64,000 nucleotides of DNA from Streptomyces sp. Edi4 (GTDB lineage Bacteria > Actinomycetota > Actinomycetes > Streptomycetales > Streptomycetaceae), in the NCBI RefSeq assembly GCF_040253615.1, contig NZ_JBEJGY010000004.1:5146001-5210000 (forward strand), in the 5' to 3' direction. How positions within the stretch are numbered: position 1 is the stretch's first letter; each line of letters starts with the position of its first letter. The notes beneath the pieces were generated by a model. That model searched no databases. It saw only the letters and a program-made list of their open reading frames with translations, and was not told the origin of the DNA. A program made the position numbers and the translations under genes. Positions 45,189-54,192 of the stretch are shown piece after piece.

Positions 45189-46370
45189 ATGCGACCTCCG
45201 CTTCTTCCTCTTCCGGCCGCTCGGCCGGCCTGCGTCATGGAGTCGTTCATGTCGACCTACACCCGCACCTCGCTCCGCGCCGCGATCGCCACCGGTGCCG
45301 TCGCCACCGCCGCCGTCGCCGGGGCCCTCCTCACCCCGGCGACCGCCTTCGCGCAGTCCGGACCCTGCCAGGTCACCGAAAAGATCCCCTCGGCCTTCGG
45401 CGGCATGTCCGTCTCGCTCACCAGCGACCCCGGCACCGGCCCGATCGCGGTGCTCCGGGACGCGGACGGCAAGGCGGTCGCCACCGTGGACCGGGCCCAC
45501 CCCACCGATCTGGCCGACGGCATCAAGATCGAGGAGCCCAAGGGCGGCGCGCCCGTCTTCTACCAGCGCTCCCAGGGCGGCGACACCGCCTGGCAGTCGC
45601 ACGCCTTCCCCGCGCTGCCCAAGTCCTGCACGGAGACGGGCGTGACGTACAAGCTGGTCGACGGCGAGTCGGTGAAGGTGACCAAGTCCGGTCCTGGCCA
45701 GTACAGCGCCGTGGCCGCCGCCGGCGGCAAGTCCGTGACGGTCCTTCAGACCCGGGCCACCGGATGGGACGCGGACGGGTTCTACCGGGGGATGCACGTG
45801 ACCCTCAGCTCCAAGACGGGCCAGGTGTACTCCGAGTACACCGACAGCCGCTCCGGCTGCATTGTCAGCACCGTCGTCACCAGCGTCTTCCACGACGGCG
45901 GCTCGGTGAAGCTCACCATCGGCCCCGAGGGTCCGAAGGCGGTCCTGCGCGACAGCGCGCTCAAGGCCGGGGCCACCGTCGACCGCGCCCACCCCAGCGA
46001 CCTCGGCGCCGGCGTGATCATCGAGGGCGCGAAGTCCGCCACGCCCAAGCTCGGCCAGCGCACCCAGGGCGGCAGCGCCCCCTACACCTACAGCGCCTTC
46101 CCCGAGCTCCCGGCCGGGTGCGCGAGCGGCACGCCCGCCAAGGCGGCCACCGGCGCCACCGCCGCGGCGGCCAAGACCCCGGCCAACGCACCGGTCCAGA
46201 ACGGCGGCCAGACCACCGTCGTTCCCAAGGGCGCCGTCGCGGCCGGCGCCGAGTTCCAGCAGGGTGGCAGTGACACCGGTGTCCTGGTCGCGGGCGGGGC
46301 GGCGACGGCCGCCGTAGCCGGCGGGATCGGGTTCGTGGCGCTGCGCCGGCGCGCGGCCGGCCGCGTCTGA
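45189..46370 (+). CDS. secreted, membrane-anchored protein with two repeats (putative sortase-linked)
   Basis: A 393-aa protein. It has a signal peptide (core ATGAVATAAVAGALLTPATAFA), then two homologous units. In the first, TVDRAHPTDLADGIKIEEPKGG and TAWQSHAFPALPKSC stand out; in the second, TVDRAHPSDLGAGVIIEGAKS and YTYSAFPELPAGC, each with a Cys. An Ala/Thr linker, a C-terminal hydrophobic helix and RRRAAGR complete it, like a wall-anchoring signal. No LPxTG is present; SDTG precedes the helix. ATG 45189 has a strong GAGGAGG site; ATG 45249 is an alternative. A class F sortase gene follows. Confidence 0.78.
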   Translation: MRPPLLPLPAARPACVMESFMSTYTRTSLRAAIATGAVATAAVAGALLTPATAFAQSGPCQVTEKIPSAFGGMSVSLTSDPGTGPIAVLRDADGKAVATVDRAHPTDLADGIKIEEPKGGAPVFYQRSQGGDTAWQSHAFPALPKSCTETGVTYKLVDGESVKVTKSGPGQYSAVAAAGGKSVTVLQTRATGWDADGFYRGMHVTLSSKTGQVYSEYTDSRSGCIVSTVVTSVFHDGGSVKLTIGPEGPKAVLRDSALKAGATVDRAHPSDLGAGVIIEGAKSATPKLGQRTQGGSAPYTYSAFPELPAGCASGTPAKAATGATAAAAKTPANAPVQNGGQTTVVPKGAVAAGAEFQQGGSDTGVLVAGGAATAAVAGGIGFVALRRRAAGRV

Positions 46371-46453
46371 CCGTCTCCTGCCGTCACTCATACCGTCTCG
46401 CCCCGGGCGGGCCCCCAGTGGGCCCGCCCCTCTTCCGTCTCCCGGAGCGCCCC

Positions 46454-47077
46454 ATGTCCCGCACCCGCGTGGCCCGTTCGGCCGCCGCCGCTCTGTTCCT
46501 GCTCACGCTCGGCGCCTCGGTCACCGGCTGTGGCGCGAGCGCCGCGAAGCCCGCCACCCCGCCCCCGAACATCGTGTCCGCCAGCGCCGCACCCAGCGCC
46601 GCCTCCTCCGCCCCCGCGACCGCCCTGCCCGCCTCCAAGCCGGTACGCGTACGGATCCCGGCGGCCGGCGTCGACGCGAGTCCGGTTCTCGACCTCGGAC
46701 TCGCCGCCGACGGCACCGTGGAGGTGCCCGCCGTCGCCGACGCCGACAAGATCGGCTGGTACGACAAGGGCGTGACCCCGGGCCAGACCGGGCCCGCCGT
46801 GCTCATCGGGCACTTCGACACGGTCCAGGGGCCCGCGGTCCTGAAGAACGTCTCCAAAATCAAGGCGGGCGACACCGTCTCGGTCGAGCGCGCCGACGGG
46901 AAGACCGCGCAGTTCAAGGTCCGCGCGCTCGAACAGGTCGACAAGAAGACGTTTCCGACGCAGAAGGTCTACGGCAACACCGACCGCCCCGAACTGCGGA
47001 TCGTCACCTGCGGCGGCGAACTGACCGGCGGGCACCGGCCCGACAACATCATCGTGTACGCGGATCTGGTGGGCTAG
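46454..47077 (+). CDS. class F sortase (lipoprotein-type N-terminus)
   Basis: A 207-aa cysteine transpeptidase. The signal ends SVTGCG, a lipobox-like site, followed by an Ala/Pro/Ser linker. The sortase domain has its His in LIGHFDT, Cys in IVTCGG and Arg in GGHRPDNIIVYADL. Class F sortases are common in actinobacteria and their substrates are poorly known. It follows the repeat protein by 83 bp in the same direction, so that protein may be its substrate. The ATG at 46454 has GGAG before it. Confidence 0.9.
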   Translation: MSRTRVARSAAAALFLLTLGASVTGCGASAAKPATPPPNIVSASAAPSAASSAPATALPASKPVRVRIPAAGVDASPVLDLGLAADGTVEVPAVADADKIGWYDKGVTPGQTGPAVLIGHFDTVQGPAVLKNVSKIKAGDTVSVERADGKTAQFKVRALEQVDKKTFPTQKVYGNTDRPELRIVTCGGELTGGHRPDNIIVYADLVG

Positions 47078-47114
47078 CGCGGCCGCCCCCGAAGGTGTGA
47101 GGCAGAATCGGGCC

Positions 47115-47750
47115 ATGACGAGCCCCACGCCGCCCGCCGAGCCGGCCTACGCCGACCGTACCTACCGCTCATCCGCCGGTATCGCCGGTGGCGCGCTGCT
47201 GCTCGCGCTCTGCCTCTGGCTCGGCATCGACGCCGTGTTCCAAGGCCACGGCAACGCCCCCTGGCTGGCGCTCGCCGTCCTGCTGTGCGTGGTGCCGCTG
47301 ATCGTCGCCTTCAGCCTGCGCCCGGCGGTGTTCGCGAGCGCCGACCGGCTCCTGGTGCGCAACCCCTTCCGTACGATCACGCTGCCCTGGTCGGCGGTGG
47401 CGGACGTGCGGGCCGGGTATTCGAGCGAGGTCTACGCGCACTCGGGGCGCAAGTACCAGATGTGGGCGATCCCCGTGTCGCTGCGCGGGCGCAAGCGGGC
47501 CGCCCGCCAGCAGGCCAGGGCGGCCGCGCTCGGCGACCGGCGCGGTGCCTCGGTGAGCGCCGACGTCACCGACGACAAGGCGCGCCTGGCGGCCGCCGAC
47601 CAGTCCATCCGGGACCTGCGCGACCTCGCCGAACAGGGCGCCTCCCGCGAGAGCGCGCAGGGCACCGTGAGCGTCCGCTGGGCGTACGAGGTCATCGCGC
47701 CCGCCGTGGCCGGCGCGCTCGTGTTCGCCGTACTGCTCGCCATCGGCTGA
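47115..47750 (+). CDS. PH-domain membrane protein
   Basis: A 211-aa protein. Two N-terminal hydrophobic segments (GIAGGALLLALCLWLGI and LALAVLLCVVPLIVAF) lead to a bacterial PH-like domain (RPAVFASADRLLVRNPFRTITLPWSAVADVRAGYSSEVYA). A charged helix and a C-terminal membrane segment follow. This is the common actinobacterial 'PH domain-containing protein' type; role unknown, perhaps membrane homeostasis. ATG at 47115 is preferred to the upstream frame start. Confidence 0.8.
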   Translation: MTSPTPPAEPAYADRTYRSSAGIAGGALLLALCLWLGIDAVFQGHGNAPWLALAVLLCVVPLIVAFSLRPAVFASADRLLVRNPFRTITLPWSAVADVRAGYSSEVYAHSGRKYQMWAIPVSLRGRKRAARQQARAAALGDRRGASVSADVTDDKARLAAADQSIRDLRDLAEQGASRESAQGTVSVRWAYEVIAPAVAGALVFAVLLAIG

Positions 47751-47780
47751 GGCCTTGGGGCCGGGCGCGGGCCGGGCCGC

Positions 47781-49004
47781 TCACGGCGGGCCCGGCCACA
47801 CGAGCAGCATGTACGCGCCGGCCCACGCCGAGGACAGGGCGGCCGCGGCAAGCACCACAAGGGCCGGCGCCCGCCGGGCCCTCGCGAGCGCGAGCGCGAC
47901 CGGGAGCAGCAGCGGGAAGGCCGGGACCAGGAAGCGGGCCCGGGGGAAGTAGACCCCGCCGCTGCCGAGCACGACCAGGAGCAGCGCCCCGGTGAACACG
48001 AGCAGCACCAGTGGCTGGCGGTCGGCGAGACAGAGCAGGTAGAGCGCGCAGGACCCGATCAGGACCAGGGTCACCAGGACCAGGAACAGCGGCGGGCGCT
48101 GGGCGTACACCAGCAGCTCACGGATGTCGCGCAGGGTGCCGATGCCGCCGTCCCACTGGTTGTCCCATCGTTTCTGCACCGCGAAGTAGCCGTCCCAGCG
48201 TCCGACGCGCAGCCCCACCCAGGCCACGTAGCCGCACCAGCCGGCCGGCGCGAGCAGGCCCCCCAGAGCCGTGCGCCACTCCACGCGGCGGCCGCGTACG
48301 AGGGCGGCGAGCGCGGCCAGCGAGACGGCGGCCGCGAGCGCGACCCCGGTGGGCCGGGTCAGGCCCGCGAGCGCCGCGAGGGCGCCCGCCAGGACCCAGC
48401 GCCGCGCCAGCACACAGTGCAGCGCCCACGCCGTCAGGGCGGTGAACAAGGACTCGGTGTAGCCCATCCACTGCACCACCCCGACCGGCAGCGCGGCCCA
48501 CAGCACCGTGAGCCAGGTGCCGGCGCGCCGGCCGTGCAGCCGGCTCCCGACCGCGAACACCCCGCACGCGGCCACCAGCGAGAAGCCCACGGCCAGCAGC
48601 AGCCCCACGCCGGCACGTGAGCCGGGCGTGACGGCCGCGACCGCCTTCTCCAGGGCCGGGTACAGCGGGAAGAAGGCGAGGTTGCTGGTCTCCTTGGGGT
48701 CGGCGGGCAGCACATAGCCGTGGGCCGCGATGCCGAGGTACCAGTTGGAGTCCCAGGACGTGGCGAGCACCGGCCACAGGCCGTGGTGGCGCGCGTGCGC
48801 CCACTTGGCGAGGACCAGCGTCCCCAGGAGGCGGACCGCGAGGTAGCCGGCGAGCGCGGGGCCCGCGTGGGCGAGGGCGGCGCGGGCCAGGGCGGTGGCC
48901 GGGGGCCGGCCGGGTGTGCCGCGCGGTCCCGGTCGTCTGCGGGCGGCGGGTACGGGCCCGCGACGGCCCGTGGTCGTCGCGGGGGACGGCGCGGTCGGGG
49001 GCAC
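47781..49004 (-). CDS. GT-C membrane mannosyltransferase-like protein (PIG-V type)
   Basis: A 407-aa polytopic protein with about nine to ten hydrophobic segments. It shows WDSNWYLGIAAHGY near the first loop, resembling the acidic catalytic motif of GT-C enzymes using polyprenyl-phosphate sugars, then FFPLYPALEKA, WMGYTESLF and LTRPTGVAL, all typical of the PIG-V/mannosyltransferase group. It probably glycosylates lipids or exported proteins on the outer face. GTG at 49004 has AAGGAG 8 nt upstream; the preceding ~30 codons are not included. Confidence 0.82.
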   Translation of the reverse strand: MPPTAPSPATTTGRRGPVPAARRRPGPRGTPGRPPATALARAALAHAGPALAGYLAVRLLGTLVLAKWAHARHHGLWPVLATSWDSNWYLGIAAHGYVLPADPKETSNLAFFPLYPALEKAVAAVTPGSRAGVGLLLAVGFSLVAACGVFAVGSRLHGRRAGTWLTVLWAALPVGVVQWMGYTESLFTALTAWALHCVLARRWVLAGALAALAGLTRPTGVALAAAVSLAALAALVRGRRVEWRTALGGLLAPAGWCGYVAWVGLRVGRWDGYFAVQKRWDNQWDGGIGTLRDIRELLVYAQRPPLFLVLVTLVLIGSCALYLLCLADRQPLVLLVFTGALLLVVLGSGGVYFPRARFLVPAFPLLLPVALALARARRAPALVVLAAAALSSAWAGAYMLLVWPGPP

Positions 49005-49122
49005 TGCGACAGCTCCTTGGCTCGGACAGGGCGCGAGGGGGTGGATGCCACCCTTTCGCGCGCGCCCCCGCCGATTGCGGCACCGCTGCGTCAACCGCCG
49101 TACGAAATCACCCGAAAGCAGG

Positions 49123-49156
49123 ACCGGGGCGGTGGTCCCTTGACCACCGCCCCGGT
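49123..49156 (-). terminator. 15-bp stem terminator after phosphosugar mutase gene
   Basis: ACCGGGGCGGTGGTC and its complement GACCACCGCCCCGGT around CCTT, 20 bp after the stop codon on the reverse strand; it would end the pnp-mutase operon. Confidence 0.85.
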
Positions 49157-49176
49157 TGCGTTCCTCGCCCGCGCCG

Positions 49177-50838
49177 TCAGATGCCGGCGGCCGCCGCGAG
49201 GTCCTTCTTGATGCCGGCCAGGAGCTCGGCGCCCTTGGCGCGCGCCGCGTCCAGCTCGTCGGCCGACGCGACCGGCACGACGACCTCCAGGTAGCACTTG
49301 AGCTTGGGCTCGGTGCCGCTCGGGCGCACGATCACACGGGCGCCTTCCAGGTAGTAGCGCAGGCCGTCGGTGGGCGGCAGGTGCTCGGTGCCCTCCGTCA
49401 GGTCCTCGGCCTTCGTCACCGCGAGGCCGGCGAGCGAGAGGGGCGGCTGCTCGCGCAGGCGCGCCATCGCGTCGGAGATCACCGTCAGGTCCTCCACGCG
49501 CACCGACAGCTGGTCGGTGGCGTGCAGGCCGTGCGCCAGGGCCAGTTCGTCGAGCAGGTCCAGGACCGTGCGGCCCTGCTCCTTCAGGACGGAGGCCAGC
49601 TCGGCGAAGACCAGGGCGGCCGTGATGCCGTCCTTGTCGCGCACGCCCTCGGGGTCGACGCAGTAGCCGAGCGCCTCCTCGTAGCCGTACCGCAGGTCCT
49701 CCACGCGGGCGATCCACTTGAACCCGGTCAGCGTCTCCTCGTACCCGAGCCCGGCCGCTTCGGCGATGCGGCCGAGCAGCGAGGACGACACGATCGACTC
49801 GGCGAACACGCCGCTCACGCCCTTGGCGACCAGGTGGGCGGCGAGCAGCGCGCCCACCTCGTCGCCGCGCAGCATCCGCCACTGGCCGTCGCGGTCCTTG
49901 ACGGCGGCGGCGCAGCGGTCGGCGTCGGGGTCGTTGGCGATCACGAGGTCCACCCCGCCGTCCCGGCTCTCCACGCGGCGGGCGGTGGCGAACGCCAGGT
50001 CCATCGCGCCCGGCTCCTCCGGGTTGGGGAAGGCCACCGTCGGGAACGCCGGGTCGGGCTCGGCCTGTTCGGTCACGAGCACCGGCTCGGGGAAGCCCGC
50101 CCGGGCGAACGCGGCGAGCAGGACGTCCTTGCCGACGCCGTGCATCGCCGTGTAGACGACGTTGGCGGTGCGCGGGGAGCCCGGGGTCAGGACGGCGTCC
50201 GTACGCGCCAGATAGGCCTCAAGGACCTCCTCGCCCAGCACCTCCCAGCCGCTCTCGGGGCGCGGCACGTCGTGCAGCGAGGCGACGGCGGCGATCTCGG
50301 CGGCGATCTCCGCGTCGGCCGGCGGCACGATCTGGGAGCCGTCGCCGAGGTAGACCTTGTAGCCGTTGTCACGCGGCGGGTTGTGGCTCGCGGTGACCTC
50401 GACACCGGCGACGGCGCCCAAGTGCCTTATGGCGTAGGCCAGTACGGGCGTGGGCAGCGGCCGGGGCAGGAGCATGGCCCGCAGCCCCGCGCCGACCATG
50501 ACCGCCGCGGTGTCCCGCGCGAAGTCCGCGGACTTGTAGCGGGCGTCGTAGCCGATGACGACGACCCCGTCGCCCTGCCCCTTGGCCTTGAGGTACGCGG
50601 CGAGCCCGGCGGCGGCGCGGATGACGACCGAACGGTTCATCCGCATCGGCCCGGCGCCCAGCTCGCCGCGCAGCCCCGCGGTGCCGAACTGGAGCGTGCC
50701 GCTGAACCGCGCGGCGAGGTCCGCGGCGTGCCCGGCGTCGGACGCGCTCTCGATGAGCTTGGCCAGCTCCTCGCGCGTCTCGCTGTCCGGGTCCTCGGCC
50801 AGCCAGGCCTCGGCCCGCGCGATCAGGTCCTGCGTCAC
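49177..50838 (-). CDS. phosphohexomutase-family enzyme (PGM2-like, probable phosphopentomutase)
   Basis: A 553-aa alpha-D-phosphohexomutase superfamily enzyme. The active-site Ser is in TASHNPPRDNGYKVY, the metal loop is DPDADR, the sugar loop is EEALGYCVDP, and the phosphate loop is RPSGTEPKLK. The annotated class is usually phosphomannomutase/phosphoglucomutase. It lies directly after purine nucleoside phosphorylase under the nucleoside palindrome, and the EEALGY loop resembles PGM2-type enzymes, which act as phosphopentomutases. It most likely turns (deoxy)ribose-1-phosphate into the 5-phosphate for DeoC. GTG at 50838 with AAAGG. Confidence 0.88.
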   Translation of the reverse strand: MTQDLIARAEAWLAEDPDSETREELAKLIESASDAGHAADLAARFSGTLQFGTAGLRGELGAGPMRMNRSVVIRAAAGLAAYLKAKGQGDGVVVIGYDARYKSADFARDTAAVMVGAGLRAMLLPRPLPTPVLAYAIRHLGAVAGVEVTASHNPPRDNGYKVYLGDGSQIVPPADAEIAAEIAAVASLHDVPRPESGWEVLGEEVLEAYLARTDAVLTPGSPRTANVVYTAMHGVGKDVLLAAFARAGFPEPVLVTEQAEPDPAFPTVAFPNPEEPGAMDLAFATARRVESRDGGVDLVIANDPDADRCAAAVKDRDGQWRMLRGDEVGALLAAHLVAKGVSGVFAESIVSSSLLGRIAEAAGLGYEETLTGFKWIARVEDLRYGYEEALGYCVDPEGVRDKDGITAALVFAELASVLKEQGRTVLDLLDELALAHGLHATDQLSVRVEDLTVISDAMARLREQPPLSLAGLAVTKAEDLTEGTEHLPPTDGLRYYLEGARVIVRPSGTEPKLKCYLEVVVPVASADELDAARAKGAELLAGIKKDLAAAAGI

Positions 50839-50890
50839 GATGTCAGCCTTTCGGGGAGGGGGCTCGGGGGGGAGGGCTTGTGAAGGGATT

Positions 50891-51715
50891 TCAGATGCGG
50901 TCGAGTACCCGGGTGAGCAGTTCACCCATGCGCGCCGCCGAGTCACGGCCGGCCTGGAGCACCTCTTCGTGGTTGAGCGGCTCACCGGTCAGACCGGCGG
51001 CGAGGTTGGTCACGAGCGAGATCCCCAGGACCTCCGCGCCGGCCTCGCGCGCGGCGATGGCTTCGAGCACGGTGGACATGCCGACGAGGTCGCCGCCGAG
51101 CACGCGGACCATGTTGATCTCGGCCGGGGTCTCGTAGTGCGGGCCGGGGAACTGGACGTAGACGCCCTCTTCCAGCGTCTCGTCGACCTCCTTGCACAGC
51201 GCGCGAAGGCGCGGCGAGTACAGGTCGGTGAGGTCCACGAAGTTGGCGCCCACGATCGGCGAGGTGGCCGTCAGGTTGATGTGGTCGCTGATGAGGACCG
51301 GCTGGCCCGGGCGCATGCCGTCGCGCAGACCGCCGCAGCCGTTGGTCAGCACGATGGTCCGGCAGCCGGCGGCGACGGCGGTGCGCACGCCGTGCGAGAC
51401 GGAGGCGACGCCGCGGCCCTCGTAGAAGTGGGTGCGGCCGAGGAAGACCAGGACGCGCTTGGCGCCGATCTTGTACGAGCGGATCTTGCCGCCGTGGCCC
51501 TCGACGGCCGGGGCCGGGAAGCCGGGCAGCTCGGTCACGGGGAACTCGGCCTCGGGGGAGCCAAGGGCGTCGACGGCGGGGGCCCAGCCGGAGCCCATCA
51601 CCAGGGCGACGTCGTGGGTCTCGGCGCCGGTGAGCTCACGCAGGCGCGCGGCGGCGGCGTCGGCGGCCGCGTAAGGGTCGTCCTGGAGCTGGTCCGGGGT
51701 GGCAGATGCGTTCAC
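50891..51715 (-). CDS. purine nucleoside phosphorylase
   Basis: A 274-aa enzyme of the trimeric PNP class. It has VMGSGWAP (phosphate loop), [74 protein letters not shown] and [10 protein letters not shown]. It splits inosine, guanosine and deoxy forms to base and pentose-1-phosphate. GTG at 51715 has GAGAG upstream. It heads an operon with the phosphosugar mutase and carries the palindrome about 115 nt upstream. A GC hairpin lies in the leader at 51772-51790. Confidence 0.94.
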   Translation of the reverse strand: MNASATPDQLQDDPYAAADAAAARLRELTGAETHDVALVMGSGWAPAVDALGSPEAEFPVTELPGFPAPAVEGHGGKIRSYKIGAKRVLVFLGRTHFYEGRGVASVSHGVRTAVAAGCRTIVLTNGCGGLRDGMRPGQPVLISDHINLTATSPIVGANFVDLTDLYSPRLRALCKEVDETLEEGVYVQFPGPHYETPAEINMVRVLGGDLVGMSTVLEAIAAREAGAEVLGISLVTNLAAGLTGEPLNHEEVLQAGRDSAARMGELLTRVLDRI

Positions 51716-51771
51716 TGGGTCTCTCGCCTCGCGAAGGAACGTCGTCCCGCCCGGTGACTGTCCGGCCGGGT

Positions 51772-51790
51772 CCGGGGGGTTTTCCCCCGG
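51772..51790 (-). promoter_or_regulatory. hairpin in the pnp leader
   Basis: CCGGGGG-GTTTT-CCCCCGG sits between the palindrome and the pnp start, within the expected 5' leader. It may be an attenuator or an mRNA-stability element; no known riboswitch is recognised. Confidence 0.4.
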
Positions 51791-51828
51791 TAAAGAAGAA
51801 GTACGCGCACGAGCGTAACCGCTGAAGT

Positions 51829-51842
51829 CCTACGCGCGTAGA
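51829..51842. promoter_or_regulatory. nucleoside-regulon palindrome upstream of pnp
   Basis: CCTACGCGCGTAGA, one mismatch from the palindrome. A half-site-like GTACGCGC at 51801-51808 lies nearer to the gene. It is about 115 nt upstream of pnp. Confidence 0.75.
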
Positions 51843-51937
51843 TGTCCGAGGATAACGGACTCGCCGGATCCGTTTGTGGCTTCGCACCAAAGCCCGGTCC
51901 CGCGCCGCCGCCGGACGCCCCTGACCTGGGGCGCGGC

Positions 51938-52375
51938 TCAGCAGGGGCGCTTGCGCAGCTCCATCACATAGTCGTGGGGCGCGCCCGCCGACTCGGCCGC
52001 GTCGGCCAGCTCACCGAGGTATCTGGCCGAGGGCAGACCGCCCTCGTACCCGTTCAGGACGTACAGCCAGGCCGCGTCCTCGCCGTCCAGGGTGTGCACC
52101 CGCACCCGCATCCGGCGGTAGATGTCGAGCCCGACGCCCTCCCACCGGTCCATCGACTCCTCGTCGAGCGGCGCGATGTCGTACAGGGCGACGAAGACCT
52201 GCGAGCGCGGGGCCTCGACGATCGTCGCGAGGGCGCCCTCCCAGCCCATCTGCTCCCCGCCGAACGTCAGGCGCCAGCCGTTGAGCCAGCCGGTGCCGCG
52301 CAGCGGTGAGTGCGGGGCGCGGCGGGTCATCAGCCGCGGATCCAGGTTGCCGGCGTACGCGGCGTAGAGCGACAT
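51938..52375 (-). CDS. gamma-glutamylcyclotransferase-like (GGCT-fold) protein
   Basis: A 145-aa protein starting MSLYAAYAGNLDPRLM, the substrate-loop motif (normally YGSN/YGSL) of GGCT-like cyclotransferases. It continues with LTFGGEQMGWEGALATIV, VALYDIAPLDEESMDRWEGV and AWLYVLNGYEGGLPS. The catalytic-type Glu may be in the DEES segment. It may cyclise gamma-glutamyl compounds, but the substrate is unknown. It is divergent from the quinone reductase gene. The ATG at 52375 fits the family start. Confidence 0.8.
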   Translation of the reverse strand: MSLYAAYAGNLDPRLMTRRAPHSPLRGTGWLNGWRLTFGGEQMGWEGALATIVEAPRSQVFVALYDIAPLDEESMDRWEGVGLDIYRRMRVRVHTLDGEDAAWLYVLNGYEGGLPSARYLGELADAAESAGAPHDYVMELRKRPC

Positions 52376-52599
52376 GGTGTCGAGGGTACGACAGTGGCCC
52401 GCGGGGGCACTTCGCACGGCCCGCCCGGGCGAAGTGCTCGCGACAGCGCGTCACGACGGCCGAATGGCGCCCCCGGGGCGAAGACACTTGAAGCGTGCGG
52501 GACAATGAGGTATGTACTGCGTTCCCCCGGGGCCCCGCCCCGGACCCCCGGCCGGGCGGGCAGGCAGGCCGGGATCGACACTACGAGGCGGACTTTTTC

Positions 52600-54039
52600 G
52601 TGACGCGGATCGTGATCATCGGTGGCGGACCGGGCGGATACGAGGCGGCCCTGGTGGGCGCCCAGCTCGGTGCGGAGGTGACCGTCGTGGACTGCGACGG
52701 TCTGGGCGGGGCGTCGGTGCTGACCGACTGCGTACCGTCGAAGACCCTGATCGCGACGGCCGAGGTGATGACCACCTTCGACTCTTCGTACGAGGAGTTG
52801 GGCATCCTCGTCGCCGACGACACCCCGCCCGATGAGCAGGCCGCGCGCGTGGTCGGCGTGGACCTCGGCAAGGTCAACCGGCGTGTCAAGCGCCTCGCGC
52901 TCGCCCAGTCCCACGACATCACCGCCTCCGTGACCCGCGCGGGTGCCCGGGTCATGCGCGGCCGGGGCCGGCTCGCCGGACCCCAGGGCATCGACGGCAC
53001 CCGGGACGTGATCGTCACCTCCGCCGACGGCACCGAGGAGATGCTGACCTGCGAGGCCGTGCTGATCGCCACCGGCGGCAGCCCGCGCGAGCTGCCCGAC
53101 GCGCAGCCCGACGGCGAGCGGATCCTCAACTGGACGCAGGTGTACGACCTGGACGAGCTGCCGGAAGAGCTGATCGTGGTCGGCTCGGGTGTCACCGGCG
53201 CCGAGTTCGCCGGCGCCTACCAGGCGCTCGGCTCCAAGGTCACCCTGGTCTCCTCGCGCGATCGCGTGCTGCCCGGCGAGGACCCGGACGCGGCCGCCGT
53301 ACTGGAGGACGTCTTCCGCCGCCGGGGCATGAACGTCATGGCCCGCTCCCGCGCCGAGTCCGCCAAGCGCGTCGGCGACCGCGTGGAGGTCACCCTCTCC
53401 GACGGCCGCGTCATCAGCGGCACCCACTGCCTCATGGCGGTCGGCGCGGTCCCCAACACGGCGAACATGGCCCTGGAGGAGTCGGGCGTACGCCTCAAGG
53501 AGTCCGGCCACATCTGGACCGACAAGGTCTCGCGCACCTCCGCGCCCGGCGTGTACGCGGCCGGCGACGTGACCGGCATCTTCGCGCTGGCCTCGGTCGC
53601 CGCCATGCAGGGCCGCATCGCGATGTACCACTTCCTGGGCGACGCGGTGGCCCCGCTCAACCTGAAGACGGTCTCCTCCAACGTCTTCACCGACCCCGAG
53701 ATCGCCACCGTCGGCTACACCCAGGCCGACGTGGACGCGGGCAAGATCGACGCCCGGGTCGTCAAGCTGCCGCTGCTGCGCAACCCCCGCGCCAAGATGC
53801 AGGGCATCAGGGACGGCTTCGTGAAGATCTTCTGCCGCCCCGGCACCGGCATCATCGTCGGCGGCTGCGTCGTCGCGCCGCGCGCCAGCGAACTGATCCA
53901 CCCCATCTCGATCGCGGTCGACAACAACTTGACGGTGGAACAGATCGCGAACGCGTTCACCGTGTACCCCTCGCTTTCGGGATCGATCGCCGAGGTGGCG
54001 CGCCAGCTGCACACCCGCAAGAAGGCCGGAGAGGCGTAA
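52600..54039 (+). CDS. NAD(P)H-quinone dehydrogenase, LpdA-like flavoprotein
   Basis: A 479-aa FAD protein of the disulfide-reductase family. It has the FAD fold TRIVIIGGGPGGYEAALVGAQLG, the NAD fold VVGSGVTGAEFAGAYQALG and VYAAGDVTG. The redox site reads GGASVLTDCVPSK: the first of the two active-site cysteines is missing and only the second remains. The C-terminal active-site His-Glu pair is also absent. These losses match M. tuberculosis LpdA (Rv3303c), which reduces quinones rather than lipoamide. GTG at 52600 begins at the nucleotide-binding strand. Confidence 0.87.
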   Translation: MTRIVIIGGGPGGYEAALVGAQLGAEVTVVDCDGLGGASVLTDCVPSKTLIATAEVMTTFDSSYEELGILVADDTPPDEQAARVVGVDLGKVNRRVKRLALAQSHDITASVTRAGARVMRGRGRLAGPQGIDGTRDVIVTSADGTEEMLTCEAVLIATGGSPRELPDAQPDGERILNWTQVYDLDELPEELIVVGSGVTGAEFAGAYQALGSKVTLVSSRDRVLPGEDPDAAAVLEDVFRRRGMNVMARSRAESAKRVGDRVEVTLSDGRVISGTHCLMAVGAVPNTANMALEESGVRLKESGHIWTDKVSRTSAPGVYAAGDVTGIFALASVAAMQGRIAMYHFLGDAVAPLNLKTVSSNVFTDPEIATVGYTQADVDAGKIDARVVKLPLLRNPRAKMQGIRDGFVKIFCRPGTGIIVGGCVVAPRASELIHPISIAVDNNLTVEQIANAFTVYPSLSGSIAEVARQLHTRKKAGEA

Positions 54040-54192
54040 CTCGCCTGGTGGGACAGGGGGTTGGCGAGTGCGGCGGGCGTCCCGGCGGGACGCGCGGGAC
54101 GTATACCACTTGCCGACCCCCTTTGGGTGCACCTTCCGTTATTCGGCGGAAACTGCTGAGAACATTCGGCCGCCCAGGTTACTGTCAGTTCC

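Noticed and set aside
51801-51819. GTACGCGC...GCGTAAC as a seventh copy of the nucleoside palindrome
   Set aside because: Only half-site similarity with wrong spacing; noted as possible secondary contact but not counted.
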